A model generated the notes under the pieces. That model saw nothing but the letters and a program-made list of their open reading frames with translations. It made no database searches and was not told the origin of the DNA. From NCBI GenBank assembly GCA_934463455.1, contig CAKSJU010000126.1:1-5129 (forward strand): 5,129 bases of DNA, in the 5' to 3' direction. This document shows positions 1 to 5,120 of the stretch, one piece after another. Numbering within the stretch: the stretch's first letter is position 1; each line of letters starts with the position of its first letter. Source of the DNA: an uncultured Clostridia bacterium. GTDB taxonomy: Bacteria > Bacillota > Clostridia > UBA1381. Position numbers and translations under genes: made by a program.

Positions 1-664
1 TTATTGACTTAACCGTATCATCATTATTATATTCAACATCATAGAAAGACGGAACATATACTCCGTCAATGTCGGCAACCGCTTCGAGAAAATCTTTCTT
101 GTTCTTTTTCCCGCTTTTTTTCCATGCTGCATAAACATCGGTAACTTCGTTTATAACCTCTTCACCTTCGCCAAGCATAAAAAAATCAATAAAATCGGCA
201 ATCGGTTCAGCGTTATATGCACACGGTCCGCCCGCGCATATAATCGGACAGCTTTCATCTCTTTCGGATGAATAAAGTGGAATTTGCGCAAGATTCAGCA
301 TATTTACAACATTGCTGTAGCACAACTCATATTGAAGTGTAAAACCTAAAATATCAAAATTTGTTACTTCGTCCCCCGTCTCCAACGCAAAAAGACGCCT
401 GCCGGCGGCACGCATCTGCTGTTCCATATCGTCCCAAGGTGCAAAAACACGTTCACAATATGTATCGCTTCGCAAATTTAAAATATGATATAATATTTTT
501 ATTCCCAAATGCGACATTGCAATTTCATATATATCCGGAAAACAAAATCCAAATCGGATTAAAACATCTTTCGGATTTTTTACGCACTGATTGATTTCGC
601 CGCCGGTATACCTGGTCGGCTTTTGTACTTTCATCAAAATTTTGTCTTTTTCGGTAATAGGCAT
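1..664 (-). CDS. TIGR03960-type B12-binding-like/radical SAM protein, N-terminal part (cut by window edge)
   Basis: The reading frame opens with ATG at 664, preceded by GGAG at 674-671 (6-nt gap), and stays open for 221 codons to the window edge. It is therefore 3'-truncated by the window, not broken. Residues 34-62 (VLIRFGFCFPDIYEIAMSHL, then GIKILY) and 70-90 (CERVFAPWDDMEQQMR region) match what I know of the N-terminal, B12-binding-like region of the TIGR03960 radical SAM family. Other family-like stretches are the ILGFTLQYELCYSN segment (105-118), the AGGPCAYNAEPIADFID segment (144-160) and the MLGEGEE segment (163-169). The radical SAM CxxxCxxC cluster would lie further downstream and is not visible, so catalytic competence cannot be judged. 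The family's reaction is unknown. In many Clostridia it precedes a TIGR03936 (DUF2344) gene, rng and the rplU-rpmA ribosomal genes, which may lie beyond the left edge. It is separated from ytfJ by 133 bp containing two inverted repeats, so it may have its own promoter. Confidence 0.88.
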   Translation of the reverse strand, partial: MPITEKDKILMKVQKPTRYTGGEINQCVKNPKDVLIRFGFCFPDIYEIAMSHLGIKILYHILNLRSDTYCERVFAPWDDMEQQMRAAGRRLFALETGDEVTNFDILGFTLQYELCYSNVVNMLNLAQIPLYSSERDESCPIICAGGPCAYNAEPIADFIDFFMLGEGEEVINEVTDVYAAWKKSGKKNKKDFLEAVADIDGVYVPSFYDVEYNNDDTVKSI

Positions 665-679
665 ATTTTTCTCCGTTAC

Positions 680-735
680 TGTTGTAATTTAGTTAATTGT
701 AAAATGTGAATTTTACAATTAGCTATGTTGTAATT
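680..735. repeat. AT-rich palindrome flanked by 10-bp direct repeats
   Basis: Bases 690-704 and 711-725 form a 15-bp inverted repeat around a 6-base loop. The inner ten pairs (AATTGTAAAA / TTTTACAATT) are perfect, and the single imperfect pair is T693/G722. The sequence TGTTGTAATT occurs at 680-689 and again at 726-735, directly bracketing the palindrome. The hexamer TTGTAA occurs at 682, 697 and 728, and inverted at 713. No run of T follows the hairpin on either strand, so it does not look like an intrinsic terminator. Read on the minus strand it contains a -10-like TAAAAT (715-710), but the hexamer 17 bp upstream (TTTAAT, 738-733) is poor. It could be an operator for the radical SAM gene or the footprint of a tiny inserted element with a target duplication. 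Confidence 0.55.
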
Positions 736-748
736 AAATTTGAGACAG

Positions 749-790
749 AAGGAGCTGTATCAAATGAATTTCATTTTGACGCAGCTCCTT
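749..790 (-). terminator. Long hairpin just after ytfJ, possible terminator
   Basis: On the minus strand this hairpin begins 7 bases after the ytfJ stop codon. The outer stem is nine perfect pairs (AAGGAGCTG at 790-782 with CAGCTCCTT at 757-749). Two non-canonical positions follow, then an inner stem of eight pairs with one bulged base (779-771 with 767-760) closing on a 3-base loop. Position and stability suit a transcription end or RNA-processing site for ytfJ. The tail after the stem (CTGTCTC) is a poor U-tract, so termination efficiency is doubtful. Because the hairpin is nearly symmetric it could also act from the other strand, but no plus-strand gene is visible here. Confidence 0.5.
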
Positions 791-797
791 AATGGCT

Positions 798-1268
798 TTA
801 CGGTGCAACAACATCTACTGTTCCGCCGTTTTTGTTTTCCTCATCTGCCGCATCTGTTTTCTTGTCTTTTTTTAACTTTGAGAATGCTCCCGAGATTGCT
901 CCGTTTACCTTATCCAGCATATCGGGAACAAGATCTACAATTTTGTCTACGGAAGATGTGCTCTGCGAAACCGGCAAAAGTCTTACATTGCCGTTCCCTA
1001 CAACTAAAAATGCAACAGGCTTAACCTTTGCGCCTCCGCCGCATCCACCGCCGAAAAGTGCATTTTGCGCATTCTGAGTTATAGTTCCGCTTTTCGGAGC
1101 AAACTCACTTCCTCCCGCACCAAAGCCAAAGCTTACGGTTGAAACCGGTATAATTACCGTTCCGTCCGGAGCTGTTACTGCCTCGCCGACAATAGTATTT
1201 ACGTCTACCATCGATTTAATGTTAGACATAGCTGTGTCCATAAGTCCTTCAATAGGATGTTCTGCCAT
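798..1268 (-). CDS. ytfJ: GerW/YtfJ-family sporulation protein
   Basis: The 156-residue protein matches the YtfJ/GerW family throughout. It opens with HPIEGLMDTAMSNIKSMVD (residues 4-22), followed by NTIVGEAVTAPDGTVIIPVS (24-43), the family's most conserved stretch. A glycine-rich FGFGAGGSEF segment (47-56) and a FGGGCGGGAKVKPVAFLVV segment (72-90) come next. The C-terminal tail (about 131-156) is charged, low-complexity and probably disordered. There is no signal peptide or membrane segment. The ATG at 1268 is supported by GGGAG at 1281-1277 (8-nt gap) and the expected family start. In Bacillus the homologue is a sporulation gene implicated in spore germination; its biochemical function is not established. 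It lies 139 bp downstream of the YtfI-like gene, the same partnership as Bacillus ytfI-ytfJ. A hairpin sits on each side, so it could be expressed at a different level from the upstream operon. Confidence 0.93.
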   Translation of the reverse strand: MAEHPIEGLMDTAMSNIKSMVDVNTIVGEAVTAPDGTVIIPVSTVSFGFGAGGSEFAPKSGTITQNAQNALFGGGCGGGAKVKPVAFLVVGNGNVRLLPVSQSTSSVDKIVDLVPDMLDKVNGAISGAFSKLKKDKKTDAADEENKNGGTVDVVAP

Positions 1269-1292
1269 AAAAATTACTCCCTTTCTTTTGTG

Positions 1293-1320
1293 TTTTTATT
1301 GCCTTACACTCTCTTTTCAA
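1293..1320 (-). promoter_or_regulatory. Possible weak promoter for ytfJ
   Basis: On the minus strand TTGAAA (1320-1315, five of six matches to TTGACA) is followed after 16 bases by TAAAAA (1298-1293, four of six matches to TATAAT). Transcription would start about 20 bases before the ytfJ ATG, just upstream of its ribosome binding site. In Bacillus ytfJ is a sporulation gene expressed in the forespore, and I found no clear sigma-F or sigma-G type site here. The -35 overlaps the end of the 1319-1343 hairpin by two bases. AT-rich DNA gives such matches by chance, hence the low confidence. Confidence 0.25.
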
Positions 1321-1343
1321 TAAGGAGCTGAAAGCCCCTTATT
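1319..1343 (-). other. RNA hairpin in the ytfI-ytfJ gap
   Basis: Bases 1343-1333 and 1329-1319 form an 11-bp stem closing a 3-base loop. On the minus strand it reads AATAAGGGGCT, TTC, AGCTCCTTATT, with one G-U pair. The same position is an A-C mismatch on the plus strand, so the structure is better as minus-strand RNA, the sense of the flanking genes. The following bases (GAAAAG) are not a U-tract, so a classical terminator is unlikely. A processing site, mRNA-stability element or part of an attenuator for ytfJ is more plausible. The 3' arm CAGCTCCTT is identical to that of the hairpin after ytfJ. Confidence 0.5.
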
Positions 1344-1407
1344 TCAACATTTTCAGCCTGGATTGTATCCCACGGTCACCGCCCTCAAAGGCAGGAGACA
1401 TCATAAT

Positions 1408-2010
1408 TTATTTATATTTTTTAATTTTCTTTATAAGCTTTAATACTTTTACAATCATAATTGTAATATGCACGTTTTTCAATTTTAATATGCAGCGAAA
1501 TTCGATTCTGTGACATACTTTATTAAAATCGGGATTTATATTTATATTGCACGATTCAACCTTTGAGTAATTATGAACAAAACCAAGAATATCATAAATC
1601 GCACCGTATAAAAGACCGTTTGCCATTCCGGTTTCCATAGGGTCGTCCAATCCATATTCAATATTCAAATCGATTTTATTTATAATAATAAGTTTTTTTG
1701 TACAATATTCGAGAATATCTTTAATATCCCCTTTAATTTTGCAGAAAAGCTTCAAAAAATCTCCTATTTTAATTTTATATTCGGATAATGATTTTTCTTT
1801 TTTTACCGATTCGTCCTTTTTCTCCTCTTTATTCCCTTTCTTTTTTTTCGGTTTCGTGATACATTTTTTTATAAATAAATATTTTATCCATACCTCAAAT
1901 TCGCCGGTTAAATCACTTTTTTTAGCGTATATTTCCAATTTGATACAAGTAAAGAGAAAAATCAAAATCAATGCGACACATGCGGAAATTATAATCCAAG
2001 CAATATTCAA
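1408..2010 (-). CDS. ytfI: DUF2953 (YtfI-like) membrane-anchored protein
   Basis: This 200-residue protein has one N-terminal hydrophobic helix (about residues 4-23) followed by a basic, soluble remainder, so it is probably a single-pass membrane-anchored protein. The family signature is the region 115-139, with IEYGLDDPMETGMANGLLYG (117-136) as its core; DUF2953 proteins carry a similar G-x-DP-xx-TG-xx-G pattern. A lysine- and glutamate-rich linker (about 53-76) separates the anchor from this domain, and the C-terminus ends in a lysine-rich hydrophobic helix. No catalytic motif is evident and the function is unknown. Pairing with ytfJ suggests a sporulation role, by analogy with Bacillus ytfI-ytfJ. 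The start is TTG at 2010; no ATG occurs early in the frame and the TTG directly precedes the hydrophobic helix. It follows scpB by 27 bp, consistent with the same transcript. Confidence 0.8.
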   Translation of the reverse strand: MNIAWIIISACVALILIFLFTCIKLEIYAKKSDLTGEFEVWIKYLFIKKCITKPKKKKGNKEEKKDESVKKEKSLSEYKIKIGDFLKLFCKIKGDIKDILEYCTKKLIIINKIDLNIEYGLDDPMETGMANGLLYGAIYDILGFVHNYSKVESCNININPDFNKVCHRIEFRCILKLKNVHITIMIVKVLKLIKKIKKYK

Positions 2011-2019
2011 TTATCAATC

Positions 2020-2026
2020 CCGCCTT
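2020..2026 (-). promoter_or_regulatory. Ribosome binding site deciding the TTG start of the YtfI-like gene
   Basis: AAGGCGG (2026-2020) differs from AAGGAGG at one position and ends 9 bases before the TTG at 2010. It lies in the 27-bp gap after scpB and is the best ribosome binding site for this frame. Confidence 0.6.
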
Positions 2027-2037
2027 TCTCTTATGTC

Positions 2038-2625
2038 TTAGGAATTTTCACCGGAGTTTTCTTCCTCCGGCAGTAGTTCAATTTGTTCATATTCCGCACC
2101 GAGCAAGCTTTTATCAATAACCGGCAAATCTTTCGGCGTATTTAAACCGAAACATCTCAAAAAATTTTGTGTGGTTCTGTACAAAATAGGTCTGCCGGGA
2201 GCGTCCAGTCTTCCGCATTCTTCTATTAATCCTCTTTCGGAAAGCCTGTTCACAGCACCGTCACTGTTTACACCTCTTATATATTCTACCTGTCCTCTTG
2301 TGATGGGCTGCTTATATGCAATTATTGCCAATGCCTCCATTGCGGCATTCGAGAGCACTTGTCTGCGCTGTTCTCCTAAAATTTCCTGTATGTAAATATA
2401 GTATTCCGGTCTTGAACAAATCTGATAACCGTCATCTATCTCTATTATCTGAACGCCTCTTAATTCGGAATCGTATTGATATTTTAAAAGCTTCACCGCT
2501 TCTTTTATTGCTTCAATATCTGTTTCAAGCACCGCTGCAAGCTTCGCAGCTTTTACCGGCTCTCCGGCTGCAAACAATATCCCTTCTATCGCGCATGTTA
2601 TTTTTACGTTTTCGGGTTTATCCAA
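2038..2625 (-). CDS. scpB: Segregation and condensation protein ScpB
   Basis: ScpB dimerises and, with the kleisin ScpA, binds the SMC ATPase heads to form the bacterial condensin that organises and segregates the nucleoid in the cytoplasm. At 195 residues the protein has the usual family length. The first winged-helix domain spans about residues 8-85 (AIEGILFAAGEPV at 12-24). The second begins with MEALAIIAYKQPITRGQVEY (96-115), followed by the RGVNSDGAVNRLSERGLIEE core (117-136) and GRPILYRTTQNFLRCFGL (144-161), all highly conserved. The tail after about 175 is acidic and probably disordered. The start is TTG at 2625; the next in-frame ATG is at codon 96, well inside the conserved region, so the TTG is secure. 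It starts 4 bp after the scpA stop, with its ribosome binding site inside scpA, which implies translational coupling and balanced subunit production. Confidence 0.96.
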   Translation of the reverse strand: MDKPENVKITCAIEGILFAAGEPVKAAKLAAVLETDIEAIKEAVKLLKYQYDSELRGVQIIEIDDGYQICSRPEYYIYIQEILGEQRRQVLSNAAMEALAIIAYKQPITRGQVEYIRGVNSDGAVNRLSERGLIEECGRLDAPGRPILYRTTQNFLRCFGLNTPKDLPVIDKSLLGAEYEQIELLPEEENSGENS

Positions 2626-2629
2626 TTAT

Positions 2630-3358
2630 TCAGTCACTTCCTTTTGCTGCGGAAATTATGAAATCCTTTTTTTCGGGATCATAATCCGCTGTTATTTTAT
2701 TCAGCTTTATCATTTCCAATATTGCCAAAAAAGTTGCAATCATTTCCGGTTTTGAATCTGTTTTTTTAAAAATAGACCGAAAATTCACCCTTTTGGACTT
2801 GTCCAGTATTTTGCAAACCTTCTCAACCATATCATCAACAGAAACTTTCTCACGACCGACAATTCCGGAAAATGCCTTTTTGGGCGGTTTTTCCTTTCGT
2901 CTTCTCCGCTCCATAATAGCGGCGAACGCATCAATTAAATCTGTGATTTCGTGGTGTCTGTCATATTCGGGAAGAGGAAAATTTATTTTTTCCGGCTCCT
3001 TGAATATCATATATCTTGACCAAAACTCATTTTTTCTGAGTTCTTTTGATGCTTCCTTATATTTTTGATATTCCAAAAGTCTTGCGGCGAGGTCCTCACG
3101 CGGGTCTTCTTCCTCTTCATCCTCCGGTTTCGGAAGAAGCATTTTTGATTTTATATATAACAGCTGAGCTGCCATAACCATAAATTCACTTTCATTTTCA
3201 AGCTTTGATTCTTCAATGCCCTCTATAGCTTCAAGATACTGTTTTGTTATTTCGGCAATAGGTATATCGTATATATCTATTTTGTTTTTGGTGATAAGAT
3301 GCAAAAGCAAATCAAGAGGTCCTTCAAAAGCGTCAAGCTTGTAAAGCATTGTTTCCAT
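2630..3358 (-). CDS. scpA: Segregation and condensation protein ScpA (kleisin)
   Basis: ScpA is the kleisin that bridges the SMC heads and recruits the ScpB dimer. The N-terminal signature FEGPLDLLLHLITKNKIDIY (residues 11-30) is the family hallmark, followed by DIPIAEITKQYLEAI (31-45) and the conserved helix FMVMAAQLLYIKSKMLLP (59-76). An acidic linker (EDEEEEDPRED, 79-89) and a charged helical middle lead to a C-terminal winged-helix domain (about 172-240), which includes VSVDDMVEKVCKIL. The 242-residue length is typical. ATG at 3358 is used here. The second ATG, at codon 4 (MLYKLDAFEGPLD), is equally plausible, because many family members start close to that point and a GGA lies upstream of it. 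The gene begins 15 bp after the upstream protease gene and nearly abuts scpB. Confidence 0.96.
   Translation of the reverse strand: METMLYKLDAFEGPLDLLLHLITKNKIDIYDIPIAEITKQYLEAIEGIEESKLENESEFMVMAAQLLYIKSKMLLPKPEDEEEEDPREDLAARLLEYQKYKEASKELRKNEFWSRYMIFKEPEKINFPLPEYDRHHEITDLIDAFAAIMERRRRKEKPPKKAFSGIVGREKVSVDDMVEKVCKILDKSKRVNFRSIFKKTDSKPEMIATFLAILEMIKLNKITADYDPEKKDFIISAAKGSD
2634..2643 (-). promoter_or_regulatory. Ribosome binding site for scpB embedded in the scpA 3' end
   Basis: AAGGAAGTGA (2643-2634) matches the full anti-Shine-Dalgarno complement AAGGAGGTGA at nine of ten positions. It overlaps the last codons of scpA, and its GGAAG core ends 11 bases before the TTG start of scpB. The strong site probably compensates for the weak start codon. 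Confidence 0.65.
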
Positions 3359-3373
3359 ATCGCACCGCTTTCT

Positions 3374-4027
3374 TTATGCCGCCACAGCGGAAGCAAGCCG
3401 CCAAATAACATTCCACAAAGCCCCCACTCCGGTTCCGATTATTGCATCAAATGCACCGGTAAGCGAAAGAATCATAATCAGTATAATAGCATATCTCTCA
3501 TATTCAAGCATTCTGTAATATGTTCTGTTAGGTAAAAACATCCCCAAAATTTTAGCTCCGTCAAGAGGCGGTATAGGTATCAGATTAAATACCATAAAGC
3601 TCAAATTCATCCTGACAAATATTGATAAAACCATTCCGATTATACTTTGAACATTTTCATTATGAAAAATTTTCAAAAGCAGTATTCCCAAAACAGCGGA
3701 AACAAATGCCATAATCAGATTTGCCAACGGTCCTGCCAGTGCAACCAATGCCATTCCTTTTTTTCGGTCCTTGTAATACATAGGATTTACCGAAACCGGT
3801 TTTGCCCATCCGAAGCCCGTCAAGAGCATTAAAACCGCACCCACAGGGTCAAGGTGCTTTAAAGGATTTAAAGACAGTCTTCCCTCCGCTTTCGGTGTGG
3901 GGTCCCCCAATTTTGCAGAAACCCATCCGTGAGCAAATTCATGACCTGTCAAAGATATTAAAACAGTCGGTAAAATTATAAATATTCTGCTTAACAATAT
4001 ATAAAATCTGTTTATTAAAAAACCCAT
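3374..4027 (-). CDS. M50-family site-2 protease (short form, no extra domains)
   Basis: This 217-residue polytopic membrane protein carries both zinc-metalloprotease signatures of the M50 family. HEFAH at residues 29-33 (H29, E30, H33) lies at the end of the first membrane helix, and NLIPIPPLDG at 148-157 supplies the third ligand, D156. The stretch GRLSLNPLKHLDPVGAVLML (49-68) and GWAKPVSVNPMYY (73-85) are typical of the small, widespread bacterial site-2 protease group rather than RseP, because no PDZ domain is present. Hydrophobic segments lie at about 9-27, 60-72, 91-120, 125-150 and 178-200. The substrate is unknown. ATG at 4027 is preceded by AAAGGAA (7-nt gap after GGA). It is the first gene after the 4066-4094 promoter and probably leads the scpAB-ytfI operon; placement immediately before scpA recurs in Clostridia. 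Confidence 0.93.
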   Translation of the reverse strand: MGFLINRFYILLSRIFIILPTVLISLTGHEFAHGWVSAKLGDPTPKAEGRLSLNPLKHLDPVGAVLMLLTGFGWAKPVSVNPMYYKDRKKGMALVALAGPLANLIMAFVSAVLGILLLKIFHNENVQSIIGMVLSIFVRMNLSFMVFNLIPIPPLDGAKILGMFLPNRTYYRMLEYERYAIILIMILSLTGAFDAIIGTGVGALWNVIWRLASAVAA

Positions 4028-4065
4028 AGTAAATTCCTTTCAATTCTTAAATTCTCCCATGCTAT

Positions 4066-4094
4066 ATTATACCTCTTTTTTTATATAAAGTAAA
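4066..4094 (-). promoter_or_regulatory. Sigma-A type promoter of the M50-scpAB-ytfI operon
   Basis: On the minus strand TTTACT (4094-4089, four of six matches) is followed after exactly 17 bases by a perfect TATAAT (4071-4066). The DNA upstream of the -35 is A/T-rich, like an UP element. Transcription would start near 4059, giving a leader of about 32 bases that includes the M50 ribosome binding site. The promoter fills the 83-bp gap between the two protease genes, so the condensin operon is likely expressed vegetatively and independently of the spoIVFB-like gene. No terminator hairpin is visible after the latter, so read-through is possible. Confidence 0.72.
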
Positions 4095-4110
4095 GCATTT
4101 TCTTTTATTT

Positions 4111-4926
4111 TTATTTACTTTTACTCAAAATTTCTATAATTTCGCTTTCTGTCATCATCTGTGTAATTCTTCCTTTTTTATTTATAAATACGGCAATATA
4201 GTAAAAACGCTCGGCAAATTCGGAAATAACTTTTTTTAAGTCCGCATTTTCATCAACAGCCACCAATTTAACTTTTTTATTCAAGCTTTTGTTTTCCTTA
4301 CTGTAAATAAGTTCGCGCAAAAAATCAATATTGTATTTTTCTTTTGACATTGCAATATTGCAAATTAAAAATATGCAAATAAAACAAACGGAATAATTAA
4401 ATGATTTTATGACCGACATGTAAATCCCGACAAATCCAAGCATGCAAACAACAGCTATGCTTATTATTTTCATTATTTTATCGGCTTTTTTATATCCGAC
4501 GTTATGAGCTATTATTTTTTTTGCTATTATACCGCCGTCCAAAGGTACTATCGGCAGCATATTAAAAACAAAAAGCACAATATTTTGAATGTAAAAATCA
4601 TAGCTGTAAGGGATTTTATCAAAAAAGAAGAGTGAAGCAAGTGCCATGCAGATATTTGACAGCGGACCCGCCGCATAAAGAATTACTTCATCAAAAAAAG
4701 AATAAATCATTTTATTTTTTAATTTTAAATTTATTCCGAACGGATATATCGCAATTCTTGCAGGCTTAAGACCGATAAAAAGTGCCGCCGCAAGGTGTGA
4801 CAATTCATGCACAAGCATAATAAAGTAAGCAATTGCCATACTTTCAAGCTGTCTTGTAAAAAAACAAATTACAAATAAAATAATTGTTGTCATATGAATA
4901 TATAAATATTTTGAAATTCTAACCAT
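4111..4926 (-). CDS. spoIVFB: SpoIVFB-type M50 intramembrane protease with C-terminal CBS-like domain
   Basis: This 271-residue protein has an N-terminal membrane protease domain (about 1-195) and a C-terminal cytoplasmic domain (about 205-271). The zinc motif HELSH lies at 40-44 (H40, E41, H44) in the second hydrophobic segment. FNMLPIVPLDGG at 121-132 supplies N122 and the ligand D130. The tail, with VDENADLKKVISEF (224-237), YYIAVFINKKGRI (242-254) and MTESEIIEIL (258-267), reads as a CBS-type motif. Length and order match SpoIVFB, which in Bacillus cleaves pro-sigma-K in the mother-cell compartment during sporulation and is held inactive by SpoIVFA and BofA. ATG at 4926 is preceded by GGAGG (4937-4933, 6-nt gap). 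No spoIVFA-like gene lies within the 203 bp upstream, where a divergent promoter is found instead. A non-sporulation site-2 protease with CBS domain is the main alternative. Confidence 0.85.
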   Translation of the reverse strand: MVRISKYLYIHMTTIILFVICFFTRQLESMAIAYFIMLVHELSHLAAALFIGLKPARIAIYPFGINLKLKNKMIYSFFDEVILYAAGPLSNICMALASLFFFDKIPYSYDFYIQNIVLFVFNMLPIVPLDGGIIAKKIIAHNVGYKKADKIMKIISIAVVCMLGFVGIYMSVIKSFNYSVCFICIFLICNIAMSKEKYNIDFLRELIYSKENKSLNKKVKLVAVDENADLKKVISEFAERFYYIAVFINKKGRITQMMTESEIIEILSKSK

Positions 4927-4937
4927 AATTTGCCTCC

Positions 4938-4954
4938 GCTAACAGTATATTAGC
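4938..4954 (-). repeat. Small palindrome abutting the spoIVFB-like ribosome binding site
   Basis: GCTAA and TTAGC form a perfect 5-bp inverted repeat around seven bases, immediately upstream of the GGAGG of the spoIVFB-like gene. It contains TATACT (4949-4944, five of six to TATAAT), but no matching -35 is seen 16-18 bp upstream. If that hexamer were a -10, the leader would be only about 11 bases. The repeat could be an operator or a weak RNA stem, and short palindromes like this also arise by chance. Confidence 0.3.
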
Positions 4955-5064
4955 AGACATTGCGAAAAATGAAAATTTTTGAATTTCACCGTAAGGTTTG
5001 TTTAATATTATTCGCTTTTGTTGCTTCGTTTGGCTTTGTTAATATTTTATTTCTGTATAGGAAA

Positions 5065-5093
5065 TTGCGTTTTTTGAAAAAGTATGATATAAT
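5065..5093 (+). promoter_or_regulatory. Divergent extended -10 promoter, plus strand
   Basis: TTGCGT (5065-5070; only the TTG matches consensus) is followed after 17 bases by a perfect TATAAT (5088-5093) with an upstream TG at 5085-5086, making an extended -10 element. Transcription would start near 5100. It points away from the spoIVFB-like gene into the right edge, and only about 28 bases separate the inferred start from a ribosome binding site at the window end. Confidence 0.65.
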
Positions 5094-5120
5094 AGAAAAC
5101 AAGTCAAAAAAGGCATAACA

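Noticed and set aside
361..594. Plus-strand frame opposite the radical SAM gene
   Set aside because: It is fully antisense to a frame with clear family conservation, and its sequence shows no domain or convincing start.
764..1024. Plus-strand frame starting at ATG 764 with an AAGGAG nine bases upstream
   Set aside because: The AAGGAG is an arm of the 749-790 hairpin and the frame runs antisense across the conserved ytfJ gene. The protein has no recognisable features and an arginine/leucine/cysteine-rich shadow composition.
1339..1404. 21-codon minus-strand small frame in the ytfI-ytfJ gap
   Set aside because: It has no ribosome binding site before its ATG, its stop lies within the hairpin, and no homologue is recognised. 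It is more likely non-coding sequence.
1739..2041. Plus-strand frame of 100 codons opposite the YtfI-like gene and the scpB end
   Set aside because: It is antisense to a recognised gene. Its phenylalanine/serine-rich composition is the expected mirror of the lysine/glutamate-rich YtfI linker, and it has no supported start.
2316..2684. Plus-strand frame opposite scpB and the scpA end
   Set aside because: It overlaps highly conserved scpB coding sequence in antisense. Its leucine/arginine-rich product resembles no protein family I know.
4964..4990. Imperfect A/T hairpin (TGAAAAT / AATTTCA) upstream of the spoIVFB-like gene
   Set aside because: It is a short, bulged, A/T-only stem of the kind expected by chance in this composition, with no associated signal.
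5080..5098. Sigma-E-like CATACTTT on the minus strand as a spoIVFB promoter
   Set aside because: It has no suitable -35 at the required spacing, lies more than 150 bp from the start codon and coincides with the plus-strand extended -10 promoter.
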